Counted from the first letter of the stretch, positions 42,044 to 51,192 are shown. The stretch is DNA of 64,000 nucleotides from UBA8389 sp942493385 (GCA_942493385.1 OW818699.1:2480001-2544000); one strand, 5' to 3'. The notes: a model not told the origin generated them from the letters alone. Numbers and translations: made by a program.

Positions 42044-43567
42044 GGTTAAACTGGGGACAGGCTCCACTACCAAAGGAACTTTACGTATTGCAACTTTGAC
42101 TAAAAGAACCACATTCTCAACATGTTGTGTATGCGGAAACAGGTCTACGGGCTGTACTTTCACAACTTCATAATCGCTGTCCAGCAAAGCCAAGTCTCGT
42201 GCTTGGGTTGCCGGATTGCAGCTAACATACACGATTTTCTCGGGTGCGGCAAACAGCATCGCCTTAACGACGTCGGCATGCATGCCGGCGCGGGGAGGAT
42301 CGGTAATCAGCACGTCCGGATGTCCATATTTGGTAATGAATTCAGCACAAAGAATGTCTTTCATGTCGCCTGCAAAAAACAAGGTGTTATCCAAGCCGTT
42401 GAGTTCGGCATTCAAACGTGCATCCACAATGGCTTCGGGAACATATTCAATTCCCACTACCTGACGGCAGTCTTTGGCAATAAACTGAGCGATGGTGCCG
42501 GTGCCGGTATACAAATCGTACACCAACTCGTCACCTTTCAAGCCAGCAAAAGCCTTGGCTACCCTATATAATTCAAGGGCTTGTTCCGAATTGGTCTGAT
42601 AAAAAGATTTGGGGCCGATTTTAAAGCGAAGGCCTTCCATTTCTTCAAAAATATGGTCGCGTCCCTTGTAAACATGAATGTCCTGATCACCGATCGTATC
42701 GTTGGCCTTCTGATTTATAATATAAACCAATGAGGTGATTTCTGGGAAGTTGGATGCTATCCCCTCAAGTAACGCTTCATGCTTCGAAGGCTCATCTTCA
42801 AAAAATACCACAATGACCATCAATTCACCGGTAGATGAAGTGCGAATCTGAAGATTTCGCATCATACCATGTTGATTCCGCAGATTAAAGAAGGTATAAC
42901 CGTTCGAAAGGCAAAAATCACGCACAAACAGACGGATCCGATTTGAAACATCGTCTTGAAGCCAGCATTTTTCGATTCCAAGCACTTTATCGAATGCTCC
43001 AGGTATGTGAAAACCGAGGGCATCCATGTCATCAAAGGTTGCTCCAGATGCAATTTCTTCGTTGGTCATCCACCTCTTGTCAGAAAACGTGAATTCCAGC
43101 TTGTTACGGTAAAAAGAAGTCTTTTTGGAACCAAAAATCGGGTAGAAGGCATTGCTGCTGTAATCCACATTTTCCACCTGAGCAGCAGATACTGTTTGAG
43201 GATCGGCTGCAAAAAAAGTTGGCAAATCAACTTTGCCGATGCGTGTCAATGCGTCAAAGACTTGTTTCTGTTTGAATTTCAGTTGATCCGGGTAGGGTAG
43301 GTGCTGCCACTTACAGCCACCGCATACTCCAAAATGCTGACACATAGGCGTCACCCTATTTTCAGAAAGGCTGTGAATCTTTACGACCTTACCCTCCGCA
43401 TAATTGCGCTTTCTACGGTGAAGCTCGAGATCAACCACGTCGCCAGGTGCTACAAAAGGTACGAATACCACCATTCCACCAACTCTTGCCAGTGCTTTTC
43501 CCTCGGCCGCGACATCAGTGATCGTGACTGCTTCCAATACCGGAAGAACTTTTCTATTTTTTGCCAA
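41993..43567 (-). CDS. rlmD: 23S rRNA (uracil-5-)-methyltransferase RlmD (RumA type)
   Basis: A TRAM-domain SAM methyltransferase, 524 residues from the start chosen. The TRAM domain (about 1-70) has ITDVAAEGKALARVGG; the Fe-S ligands are in CQHFGVCGGCKWQHL; the catalytic domain has FYQTNSEQALELYRVAKAF, LVYDLYTGTGTIAQFIA, DPPRAGMHADVVKAM and the nucleophile Cys in VYVSCNPATQARDLALL. Start: a -7 element at 43628-43635 excludes the ATG at 43708, and no ATG follows before the TRAM domain; TTG at 43567 gives MAKNRKVLPVLE, as in relatives. The protein continues about 30 residues past the usual ending (LFPHTQHVENVVLL), running antisense through ridA. Confidence 0.9.
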   Translation of the reverse strand: MAKNRKVLPVLEAVTITDVAAEGKALARVGGMVVFVPFVAPGDVVDLELHRRKRNYAEGKVVKIHSLSENRVTPMCQHFGVCGGCKWQHLPYPDQLKFKQKQVFDALTRIGKVDLPTFFAADPQTVSAAQVENVDYSSNAFYPIFGSKKTSFYRNKLEFTFSDKRWMTNEEIASGATFDDMDALGFHIPGAFDKVLGIEKCWLQDDVSNRIRLFVRDFCLSNGYTFFNLRNQHGMMRNLQIRTSSTGELMVIVVFFEDEPSKHEALLEGIASNFPEITSLVYIINQKANDTIGDQDIHVYKGRDHIFEEMEGLRFKIGPKSFYQTNSEQALELYRVAKAFAGLKGDELVYDLYTGTGTIAQFIAKDCRQVVGIEYVPEAIVDARLNAELNGLDNTLFFAGDMKDILCAEFITKYGHPDVLITDPPRAGMHADVVKAMLFAAPEKIVYVSCNPATQARDLALLDSDYEVVKVQPVDLFPHTQHVENVVLLVKVAIRKVPLVVEPVPSLTLDEGSDGLDLDESALG

Positions 43568-43627
43568 AATGCTAGAATTTGTAAGCGTTATTTCGGTTTT
43601 AGGAAGTACCTTTTCCGAATCAGGCTG

Positions 43628-43635
43628 CAAAAATA
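43628..43635 (-). promoter_or_regulatory. -7 element for rlmD
   Basis: Minus-strand TATTTTTG, full consensus, 60 bp before the TTG start proposed at 43567. It lies downstream of the ATG at 43708, ruling that start out. Confidence 0.55.
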
Positions 43636-43720
43636 CGAAATAACAGTCAGATTTCTTTTTCAAAACGAAATTAAGCCAAATTTTCAATCGAATTTTTAGG
43701 ACGTTCAAAAGGTTTTTTTC

Positions 43721-43728
43721 TACATTTG
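43721..43728 (+). promoter_or_regulatory. -7 element for ppdK
   Basis: TACATTTG, full consensus, 48 bp before the ATG at 43777. The in-frame codon at 43726 lies inside this element and cannot be the start. Confidence 0.6.
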
Positions 43729-43776
43729 CGTATCCAAAAAAAAACTCAATTATTTACATATAAATCTAAGACGCGA

Positions 43777-46494
43777 ATGACAACGAAAAGAGTTTATACC
43801 TTCGGAAACGGACATGCCGAAGGTAAAGCAACCATGAAAAACCTCCTTGGAGGTAAAGGTGCCAATTTGGCTGAAATGAATTTAATTGGTGTTCCGGTTC
43901 CTCCGGGTTTCACCATCACCACCGACGTTTGTTCCGAATACTATTCACTTGGCAAACAAGAAGTTATCGCATTATTGAAGGCTGAAGTCGAAGCTGCCAT
44001 CCAAGGCGTTGAAGTGCTGATGAACTCCAAATTCGGAGATATTGAAAATCCGCTATTGGTTTCTGTACGCTCCGGCGCACGCGCTTCCATGCCGGGTATG
44101 ATGGACACCATCCTTAATTTAGGCCTCAATGACGCTGTTGTTGAAGGTCTTACCCGCAAGACTGGCAATGCCCGTTTCGCTTGGGATTCCTACCGCCGCT
44201 TCGTTCAAATGTACGGTGACGTGGTTCTGGGCATGAAACCAGAGAATAAGAACGACATGGACCCGTTCGAAGAAATTATCGAACACATCAAAGAAGAAAA
44301 AGGCGTTCAATTGGATACGGAACTTTCTGTGGACGATCTTAAAGTCATGGTTTCCAAATTCAAAGCCGCTGTCAAGAAACAAACCGGTCACGATTTCCCG
44401 GAAAACTCCTACGATCAGCTTTGGGGTGCCGTTTGCTCGGTATTCGACAGTTGGATGAACGACCGTGCCATCCTGTATCGCAAAATGGAAGGCATCCCTG
44501 CCGAATGGGGTACCGCCGTAACTGTTCAGGCCATGGTATTTGGAAACATGGGTTTATCATCCGCCACAGGCGTTTGCTTCTCTCGTGACGCCGCTACCGG
44601 TGAAGACCTTTTTGTAGGTGAATACCTTATCAATGCTCAGGGTGAAGACGTAGTGGCCGGTATCCGTACCCCACAACAAATCACCAAGGAAGGTTCACAA
44701 CGTTGGGCCGTTCTGGCAGGTGTGACTGAAGATGTCCGCATTGCCAGCTATCCTTCCATGGAAGAAGCCATGCCGTCCATCTATTTGGAACTGGATGCTA
44801 TCCAAACCAAACTGGAAAACCATTACAAAGACATGCAGGACATGGAATTCACCGTTCAAGAAGGCAAACTTTGGTTCCTTCAAACCCGCAACGGCAAACG
44901 CACCGGTTCTGCCATGGTCAAGATTGCCATGGATTTGTTGCGTCAAGGCATGATCGATGAAAAAACCGCTGTTTTGCGTGTGGAACCCAACAAGTTGGAC
45001 GAACTTTTGCATCCAGTATTCGATAAGAAAGCCATCAAAGATGCCAAAATTATTGCCAAAGGTCTGGCTGCATCTCCAGGTGCTGCTTCCGGAAAAATCG
45101 TATTCAATGCTGACGATGCCACCGAATGGGCTTCCCGCGGTGAAAAAGTCATCATGGTCCGCGTTGAGACTTCACCCGAAGATTTGGCCGGTATGGCTGC
45201 CGCACAAGGCATTCTGACCGCTCGTGGCGGTATGACCTCACACGCAGCCGTTGTGGCTCGCGGTATGGGAAAATGCTGCGTTTCCGGTGCTGGTACGCTC
45301 AAAATTGATTATTCGACCAAAACCATGGAAGTGGATGACCTGATTCTGAAAGAAGGCGATTCCATTTCACTGAACGGTTCTACCGGTGACATCTTTTTGG
45401 GCACTTTAGCTACGATGGAAGCCGAGGTAGACTCCGATTTCGCTGAACTGATGGCTTTGGCTGACAAATACACCCGCATGAACGTTCGCACCAATGCGGA
45501 TACTCCTCACGATGCAGAAGTTGCACGCAAGTTCGGTGCCACCGGTATCGGTCTCTGCCGTACGGAGCACATGTTCTTTGAAGGTGAAAAGATCAAAGCC
45601 ATGCGTGAAATGATTCTGGCCGAAAACGCCGAAGGTCGACGCGTGGCATTGGCTAAAATCCTGCCGTATCAAAAAGCTGACTTCAAGGGTATTTTCAAAG
45701 CCATGGCCGGACTGCCTGTGACCGTTCGCCTGCTGGATCCCCCCTTGCACGAATTCGTACCTCACGAAGAAAGAGAACAGGCCGAACTCGCCAAAACAAT
45801 GGGTATCTCCTTGAAAACCATTCAACAACGCGTGAATTCCTTGCACGAATCCAACCCGATGTTGGGTCACCGTGGCTGCCGCTTGGGCAACACCTATCCC
45901 GAAATCACCGAAATGCAAACTAAGGCCATCCTTGGTGCTGCTTTGGAACTTCAAGCCGAAGGCATCACAGCCATTCCGGAAATCATGGTACCGCTCACTG
46001 GTATCCTGTATGAATTCCTGGAACAAGAAAAAGTGATCCGCGCCACTGCCGAAACTTTGTTCGCTGAAACCGGCAAACGCATTGACTACAAGGTCGGTAC
46101 CATGATTGAAATCCCTCGTGCCGCCTTGACAGCCGATCGTATTGCCAGCGCTGCCGAATTCTTCTCTTTCGGTACCAACGACTTGACTCAAATGACCTTT
46201 GGTTACAGCCGCGACGACATTGCTACTTTCCTGCCGACTTATTTGGAAAAGAAAATCCTGAAAGTGGATCCGTTCCAGGTACTCGATCAGAAAGGGGTAG
46301 GGCAGCTGGTTCAAATGGCCGTCGAAAAGGGCCGTTCCGTTCGTCCCGAACTGAAATGTGGTATTTGTGGTGAACACGGAGGTGAACCCTCCTCTGTTGA
46401 ATTCTGCCACCGTGTGGGTTTAAACTACGTAAGTTGCTCACCGTTCCGTGTTCCCATAGCCCGTTTAGCTGCTGCTCAAGCTGCTTTAAGATAG
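43777..46494 (+). CDS. ppdK: Pyruvate, phosphate dikinase
   Basis: Interconverts pyruvate + ATP + phosphate and PEP + AMP + PPi; in anaerobic Bacteroidota it works in glycolysis/gluconeogenesis. 905 residues, full length. The N-terminal ATP-grasp domain begins KRVYTFGNGHAEGKATMKNL and has LLGGKGANLAEMNLIGVPVP; the phospho-His is in GGMTSHAAVVARGMGK; the C-terminal TIM barrel shows GLCRTEHMFF, RLLDPPLHEF, GHRGCRLG, FSFGTNDLTQMTFG and the catalytic Cys in CGICGEHGG. A single-gene unit with its own promoter and a terminator after it. Confidence 0.97.
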   Translation: MTTKRVYTFGNGHAEGKATMKNLLGGKGANLAEMNLIGVPVPPGFTITTDVCSEYYSLGKQEVIALLKAEVEAAIQGVEVLMNSKFGDIENPLLVSVRSGARASMPGMMDTILNLGLNDAVVEGLTRKTGNARFAWDSYRRFVQMYGDVVLGMKPENKNDMDPFEEIIEHIKEEKGVQLDTELSVDDLKVMVSKFKAAVKKQTGHDFPENSYDQLWGAVCSVFDSWMNDRAILYRKMEGIPAEWGTAVTVQAMVFGNMGLSSATGVCFSRDAATGEDLFVGEYLINAQGEDVVAGIRTPQQITKEGSQRWAVLAGVTEDVRIASYPSMEEAMPSIYLELDAIQTKLENHYKDMQDMEFTVQEGKLWFLQTRNGKRTGSAMVKIAMDLLRQGMIDEKTAVLRVEPNKLDELLHPVFDKKAIKDAKIIAKGLAASPGAASGKIVFNADDATEWASRGEKVIMVRVETSPEDLAGMAAAQGILTARGGMTSHAAVVARGMGKCCVSGAGTLKIDYSTKTMEVDDLILKEGDSISLNGSTGDIFLGTLATMEAEVDSDFAELMALADKYTRMNVRTNADTPHDAEVARKFGATGIGLCRTEHMFFEGEKIKAMREMILAENAEGRRVALAKILPYQKADFKGIFKAMAGLPVTVRLLDPPLHEFVPHEEREQAELAKTMGISLKTIQQRVNSLHESNPMLGHRGCRLGNTYPEITEMQTKAILGAALELQAEGITAIPEIMVPLTGILYEFLEQEKVIRATAETLFAETGKRIDYKVGTMIEIPRAALTADRIASAAEFFSFGTNDLTQMTFGYSRDDIATFLPTYLEKKILKVDPFQVLDQKGVGQLVQMAVEKGRSVRPELKCGICGEHGGEPSSVEFCHRVGLNYVSCSPFRVPIARLAAAQAALR

Positions 46495-46519
46495 GCAATT
46501 CATCAATTTTTCATATGGT

Positions 46520-46555
46520 AATGGCCGCCTTAAAAAAGGTGGCCATTATTGTTTG
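46520..46555 (+). terminator. Terminator after ppdK
   Basis: AATGGCC (46520-46526) pairs with GGCCATT (46541-46547), extended by CCT/AGG around an A-rich loop, followed by a modest T-rich tail (ATTGTTT). Placed 26 bp after the ppdK stop. Confidence 0.6.
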
Positions 46556-46583
46556 GCGGAAATTGCAAAATTGTGTACTTTTG
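46552..46583 (+). promoter_or_regulatory. Full Bacteroidota promoter (-33 TTTG, -7 TACTTTTG) for the HU genes
   Basis: TTTG at 46552-46555, a 20-bp spacer, then TACTTTTG at 46576-46583. This is the only site in the window where I see both boxes at the canonical distance. The -33 box overlaps the tail of the ppdK terminator. Confidence 0.65.
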
Positions 46584-46618
46584 GCTGAGATAGTAGCACC
46601 ACCTAAAAATCCAACGTT

Positions 46619-46912
46619 TTGAAAAACAAAGAGCTTGTTCAGAAAATACAGCAGAGCGTTCCGACGACCGGCAATCGTGCCAGCGAACTGCTTGACCTGA
46701 CCTCGGCGCTCATCGCCAAAATCCTAGCCGACGGCGATAGCTTGGCCATTCAGGGTTTCGGAACTTTTGAAGTGAAAAAGAAAGAGGAACGCGTATCCGT
46801 CAATCCGTCCACTGGAACTCGATGGATGATTCCTCCCAAGTATGCTGCCAGTTTCAAGGCTGGTACCACCATGAAGGAAAAAATCAAAAACTATACCGTC
46901 CATGAACAATAA
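46619..46912 (+). CDS. HU-family DNA-binding protein
   Basis: A 97-residue histone-like protein. Helices at the N-terminus (KNKELVQKIQQSVPTTG) are followed by the HU beta arm core: DSLAIQGFGTFEVKKKEERVS, then the conserved NPSTGTRWMIPPKYAASFKAG, with the Pro at the arm tip. The start is TTG at 46619; no ATG precedes it after the promoter, and MKNKELVQK fits relatives. It overlaps the next HU-domain gene by 11 bp and shares its transcript. Confidence 0.92.
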   Translation: MKNKELVQKIQQSVPTTGNRASELLDLTSALIAKILADGDSLAIQGFGTFEVKKKEERVSVNPSTGTRWMIPPKYAASFKAGTTMKEKIKNYTVHEQ

Positions 46913-48125
46913 ACTGCTCCTTCAAGATTTGACCGATCAACTGGCTGAAGCTGGAAAAATCAAGAAAAAGGATGCCGAAGAGTTTCTGAGGGCTTTTTTT
47001 AAGGTGTCCGAAGATGCCTTGTTCAAAGATGGCATTGTCAAGATCAACGGTCTGGGCACGCTCAAACTGGTGTTGGTGGATGCACGTAAAAGTGTTAATG
47101 TCTCTACCGGTGAGGAATTTGAGATCAGGGAGCATTACAAAGTTTCATTCATACCCGATGCCGATCTTAAAAATTTGGTCAATCAACCTTATGCACATCT
47201 TGAACCGGTTGAACTTGACGGTGGAACAGAAACCAGTGCTGCAGCCATAGAAAAGAAAACGGTTGAAAAGAAGACGGTAACGGTCAAGGAAAAAGCCCCT
47301 AAGAACGTTGAAATAAACGAAAAACAGCCAAATTCGAAAAAAATCAAACGTTCCACCATCGCATGGATCCTATTTTTCATATTCATTGTCATCTTAGGCG
47401 TTTGGTCATTCATTTCCAACGAAATGAGCAGAAAGGAAAATGTTTTAAGAACCAATGAAATTGAATTAATTGACTCCCTGGAAGCCGATGACGCTTTACA
47501 GCAAGATTTGGCAGCTCTGGAACAAGAATCGGATACGACCCTTAACAGTGCTGCAGATGATTCGTTGGAATCTGTCATTCAGTCTGTTGCACAGGAAGCA
47601 GGCGAAGAAAAACCCGCAGCAAACCCAGCCGATCAAAAACCGATGCCAACGAAACAGGTTGCACAAGTGGTCAAACAAACTACTCCTGCAGACAAGCCGA
47701 CCATAGCAACAAAACCTGCAGCCAAACCAACAACACCAGCTGCCAAGGTTGTGGAAACAAAGACGCCAGTCACAGCGGTAAAACCCGCAGCAAAAACGAC
47801 CACCTCGACAGCAAAAGCAGCAAAACCTGCTGAAAAACCTGCGGCAAAAACCTCTGAGCCTGCCAATGGTACAGAATACATCGCCACAGTCGTTCTAAAA
47901 CCTGGTGATCGTCTGAATTTGCTGGCCTTGAAATATTACGGCGACAAAATTTTCTGGGTTTACATTTATGAGGCAAACAAAAGTGTCATACCCAAACCGG
48001 ATAACGTTCCTACAGGCATCACCATAAGGATCCCCAAACCGGATCCCAAGATCATCGATCCCCAGAATGAGGCCTTGATAGCCAAAGCCAAAGCGCTTCA
48101 ACTAAAATATATTGGAGCTCAATAA
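46902..48125 (+). CDS. Transmembrane HU-domain protein with C-terminal LysM domain
   Basis: A 407-residue protein of unusual build. Residues 1-95 are an HU-like domain (LLLQDLTDQLAEAG, VKINGLGTLKLVLVDARKSVNVSTG). Residues 146-150 are a basic patch (KKIKR) and 153-171 one membrane helix. Then come an acidic segment (180-235), a Lys/Pro/Ala/Thr-rich low-complexity linker (236-320) and a LysM domain (328-379, ATVVLKPGDRLNLLALKYYGD, PTGITIRIPKP). The positive-inside rule puts HU in the cytoplasm and LysM in the periplasm. It lies downstream of, and overlaps, a plain HU gene. A link between nucleoid and cell wall is inferred, not shown. Confidence 0.85.
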   Translation: MNNKLLLQDLTDQLAEAGKIKKKDAEEFLRAFFKVSEDALFKDGIVKINGLGTLKLVLVDARKSVNVSTGEEFEIREHYKVSFIPDADLKNLVNQPYAHLEPVELDGGTETSAAAIEKKTVEKKTVTVKEKAPKNVEINEKQPNSKKIKRSTIAWILFFIFIVILGVWSFISNEMSRKENVLRTNEIELIDSLEADDALQQDLAALEQESDTTLNSAADDSLESVIQSVAQEAGEEKPAANPADQKPMPTKQVAQVVKQTTPADKPTIATKPAAKPTTPAAKVVETKTPVTAVKPAAKTTTSTAKAAKPAEKPAAKTSEPANGTEYIATVVLKPGDRLNLLALKYYGDKIFWVYIYEANKSVIPKPDNVPTGITIRIPKPDPKIIDPQNEALIAKAKALQLKYIGAQ

Positions 48126-48176
48126 AGCTACTATTGATGACCTGACAAACAATCAGGCGAGAATTCTACATTATTG

Positions 48177-48233
48177 GGATAGGCTTAAACATTTTTAACG
48201 GGTCTGACTGTTAAAATGAAGCCTATCCTTTTT
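48177..48233 (+). terminator. Long-stem terminator after the HU-LysM gene
   Basis: GGATAGGCTT (48177-48186) pairs with AAGCCTATCC (48219-48228), with further CATTTT/AAAATG pairing inside, followed by TTTTT. The -7 element of the next unit begins right at its end. Confidence 0.7.
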
Positions 48234-48240
48234 AATTTTG
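48233..48240 (+). promoter_or_regulatory. -7 element for the MoxR/Bat operon
   Basis: TAATTTTG, full consensus, 47 bp before the moxR-like ATG at 48288. It abuts the terminator of the preceding unit. Confidence 0.5.
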
Positions 48241-48287
48241 CACTGCTTAAAAAAAACGCAACTAACATTAATCAATAATCACGTTAC

Positions 48288-49283
48288 ATGAGTCAAACCA
48301 TAGACATTCGGGAACTGAACGCACTCATTGAAAAAAAGAGTTCGTTCGTAGACATGATCAACCTCGGAATGGAGAAAGTCATTGTCGGACAAAAACATTT
48401 GGTGGAATCTTTGATGATCGGCTTATTGTCCGACGGCCACATTTTGCTGGAAGGGGTTCCCGGACTGGCAAAAACACTGGCCATCAAGAGTCTGGCATCA
48501 TTGATCGATGCGAAATACAGCCGCATTCAGTTTACACCGGACTTATTGCCTGCCGACGTTGTGGGTACCATGATTTACAGCCAGAAAAAGGAAGAGTTTG
48601 CTGTTAAGAAAGGTCCGATATTCGCCAACTTCATTTTGGCGGATGAAATCAACCGCGCCCCAGCCAAAGTTCAAAGTGCTTTGCTCGAAGCCATGCAGGA
48701 ACGCCAAGTAACCATCAGCAACAACACCTACGAGTTGGATGCACCTTTCTTGGTCATGGCTACCCAGAACCCAATTGAACAAGAAGGTACGTATCCGTTG
48801 CCAGAAGCCCAAGTGGACCGTTTCATGTTGAAAGTGGTCATCGGCTATCCCAAAAAAGAGGAAGAAACTTTGATTATCCGTCAAAACATTGGTGAAAAGC
48901 TGCCTCCCATCTTGCCTATCCTGAAAACCGAAGAAATTCTCGAAGCGCGTAAAGTCGTTCGTCAAGTTTATATGGATGAAAAAATCGAACGCTACATCGT
49001 AGACATCGTTTTCGCCACCCGTTACCCGGCTGAATACGGCCTAAAGAACCTGCAGGAAATGATTTCCTTTGGCGGATCTCCCCGTGCCTCCATCAATCTG
49101 GCATTGGCAGCCCGCTCGTACGCTTTCATCAAACGTCGCGGCTATGTGATTCCCGAAGACGTTCGTGCCGTTTGCCACGACGTACTGCGTCACCGCATCG
49201 GACTCAGCTACGAAGCCGAAGCCAACAACCTGACCAGCGAGGAAATCATCAGCGAAATCCTGAACGCAGTCGAAGTACCCTAA
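48288..49283 (+). CDS. MoxR-family AAA+ ATPase
   Basis: A 331-residue AAA+ chaperone-like ATPase that acts with VWA-domain partners. Walker A is GVPGLAKTLAIKSLA, Walker B FILADEINRAPAKVQSALLEAMQE, with sensor ATQNPIEQEGTYPLPEAQVDRF and the Arg-rich lid GGSPRASINLALAARSYA. It heads the Bat operon: moxR, DUF58, a small BatD-like protein, BatA, BatB-C, BatD, BatE, PAP2, all on the plus strand with short gaps or overlaps. In Bacteroides the Bat genes are linked to oxygen tolerance and envelope homeostasis. Confidence 0.92.
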   Translation: MSQTIDIRELNALIEKKSSFVDMINLGMEKVIVGQKHLVESLMIGLLSDGHILLEGVPGLAKTLAIKSLASLIDAKYSRIQFTPDLLPADVVGTMIYSQKKEEFAVKKGPIFANFILADEINRAPAKVQSALLEAMQERQVTISNNTYELDAPFLVMATQNPIEQEGTYPLPEAQVDRFMLKVVIGYPKKEEETLIIRQNIGEKLPPILPILKTEEILEARKVVRQVYMDEKIERYIVDIVFATRYPAEYGLKNLQEMISFGGSPRASINLALAARSYAFIKRRGYVIPEDVRAVCHDVLRHRIGLSYEAEANNLTSEEIISEILNAVEVP

Positions 49284-49292
49284 TTATTGAGC

Positions 49293-50162
49293 ATGGAAAC
49301 CAGCGATTTACTGAAACGCGTCCGACGGATAGAAATCAAGAGCCGCGGTCTTTCCCAGAACATCTTCGCCGGCCAATACCACACCGCCTTCAAGGGCAAG
49401 GGTATGGCTTTTTCCGAAGTCCGGGAATACCAATTCGGTGACGATATCCGAAGCATAGACTGGAACGTGACGGCACGCTTCAACCATCCTTATGTCAAAA
49501 TTTTCGAAGAAGAGCGGGAAATGACGGTGATGTTGCTGATAGACGTGTCGGGCAGCCGCATGTTCGGTACCAAACACCAACTCAAGCAGAATATGATTAC
49601 GGAGATGGCGGCTACATTGGCGTTTTCAGCCATCCAAAATAACGACAAGATTGGCGTCATTTTCTATTCGGACAAACTGGAAAAATTCATTCCTCCAAAA
49701 AAGGGAAAGAAACACATTCTGTTCATAATACGTGAACTAATTGATTTCCAACCAGAAAACACCAAAACAGATTTGAGTGGAGCTTTGAAATACATGACCA
49801 GCGTCATCAAGAAACGCTGTACGGCATTTGTTTTATCCGACTTTATCGATCCGAAAAGTTTTCAGACCGACTTGACCATCGCCAACCGGAAACACGACAT
49901 CGTGGCCATTCAGGTTTTCGACAAGCGGGAAACGGAACTGCCATCAGTCGGACTGATTCATGTCAAAGATGCCGAGACAGGAGAGGAACGTCAGATTGAC
50001 ACCTCCTCGACCAAAGTACGTGCTACGTACCGTCAATGGTGGCAAAAACAGCAGTTGACGCTTCAAGATACGTTTCAAAAAAGTAAAGTGGACTCCGTTT
50101 CTGTTTCAACCGATCAGGATTATGTAAAAGCCCTGATGAACCTGTTCAATCTCAGAAATTAA
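49293..50162 (+). CDS. DUF58 (VWA-like) protein of the Bat operon
   Basis: A 289-residue soluble protein with the DUF58 domain: IEIKSRGLSQNIFAGQYHTAFKGKG split, the GxGMAFSEVREYQFGDDIRSID block and WNVTARFNHPYVKIFEEERE, followed by a VWA-like fold whose metal site LLIDVSGSRMFG is complete. It normally partners the upstream MoxR ATPase. The start is ATG at 49293; a TTG two codons earlier is less likely. Ends 1 bp before the next gene. Confidence 0.88.
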   Translation: METSDLLKRVRRIEIKSRGLSQNIFAGQYHTAFKGKGMAFSEVREYQFGDDIRSIDWNVTARFNHPYVKIFEEEREMTVMLLIDVSGSRMFGTKHQLKQNMITEMAATLAFSAIQNNDKIGVIFYSDKLEKFIPPKKGKKHILFIIRELIDFQPENTKTDLSGALKYMTSVIKKRCTAFVLSDFIDPKSFQTDLTIANRKHDIVAIQVFDKRETELPSVGLIHVKDAETGEERQIDTSSTKVRATYRQWWQKQQLTLQDTFQKSKVDSVSVSTDQDYVKALMNLFNLRN

Positions 50163-50163
50163 T

Positions 50164-51192
50164 ATGTTTAAGAAAACTCTCGTATTGCTGGGTCTGATCC
50201 TGACGCTTTCATCGCTTCAGGCGCAACAACGGGTCAGCGTCAAAACGTCCATCGATTCAAGCGATCTGATGATCGGTGAGCAAACCCTGTATCACATTGA
50301 GGTATCGGGGCCTGCTTCCATGAGGTATGTTTTACCGACCTTCCCAGGTGATACCCTTGTCACAGGACTGGGTATCATTGGCCGCGGGAAACTGGATACC
50401 GTTAGCATCAACAAAGAACGGATCGTGCTGAAAACCGACTACCTGATTACCTCATTTGATTCGGGCTTGTATTACATACCTCCTGTCAAGATTCTGGCCG
50501 ATAACGATACATTTGAAAGCAATTATCTGGGAATCAAGGTTATGACCTATGATGTTGACACCGCTAAGATGCAGATTTTCGATATCAAAGGGGTACAACA
50601 ACCACCGTTTGTCCTGAGCGATTATCTGGTTGAAACCTTGATCTTCCTGTTGTTCTATGCCTTGGTACTCCTTCTAATCTGGTTGATTCTGCGCAAAAAG
50701 TACCCCAATCTGAAAGGGGAGATCCTCGCACCTGAATCGTTGCTTCCACCGCATGTGGTAGCAATCATGGAACTGGACCGCCTGAAATCGGAAAAAATCT
50801 GGAAATTCGGGAAAAATAAAAAATATTACACCGAATTGACAGAAATCATCCGCAAGTACATGGAGCGCAGGTTCATGTTCAATGCGCTGGAAATGACCAC
50901 GGATGAAATCTTGACTTTGTTCAAGCGTGACAAAACCGCACAGTCTGTCTATCAAAATCTGAGTCAGATTCTTCAACTGGCCGATTTGGTGAAATTTGCC
51001 AAGATTGAGCCATTGGAAAGTGAAAACGAACTCAGTATGATCAATTCCTATCTTTTTGTCAATCAGACAAAACAGGAAGAAGTGAAATCCATGGAGGAAC
51101 AGAAGGAAGAACTAACCAACATTTCCTCTGAGAGTGAACCGAAGGCAGTAGAACCTGAATCGGACAACCTGAATAAATACATGCCCAAATGA
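50164..51192 (+). CDS. Bat-operon membrane protein (BatD-like N-domain, one TM)
   Basis: A 342-residue protein: signal peptide (about 1-21), an extracytoplasmic beta-rich domain (about 22-150; QRVSVKTSIDSSDLMIGEQTLY), one membrane helix (about 158-178) and a charged cytoplasmic tail with helical segments (KKYYTELTEIIRKYMERRF). This is the uncharacterised protein placed between DUF58 and BatA in Bacteroidota Bat operons, akin to DUF4381-type proteins. The last residues form an acidic Glu/Ser tail. It overlaps batA by 4 bp (ATGA). Confidence 0.8.
   Translation: MFKKTLVLLGLILTLSSLQAQQRVSVKTSIDSSDLMIGEQTLYHIEVSGPASMRYVLPTFPGDTLVTGLGIIGRGKLDTVSINKERIVLKTDYLITSFDSGLYYIPPVKILADNDTFESNYLGIKVMTYDVDTAKMQIFDIKGVQQPPFVLSDYLVETLIFLLFYALVLLLIWLILRKKYPNLKGEILAPESLLPPHVVAIMELDRLKSEKIWKFGKNKKYYTELTEIIRKYMERRFMFNALEMTTDEILTLFKRDKTAQSVYQNLSQILQLADLVKFAKIEPLESENELSMINSYLFVNQTKQEEVKSMEEQKEELTNISSESEPKAVEPESDNLNKYMPK

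Noticed and set aside
45406..46410. 334-residue open frame antisense to ppdK
   Set aside because: It lies wholly within the well-supported ppdK gene, has a Phe/His/Gln-rich composition typical of antisense shadows, and matches no family.
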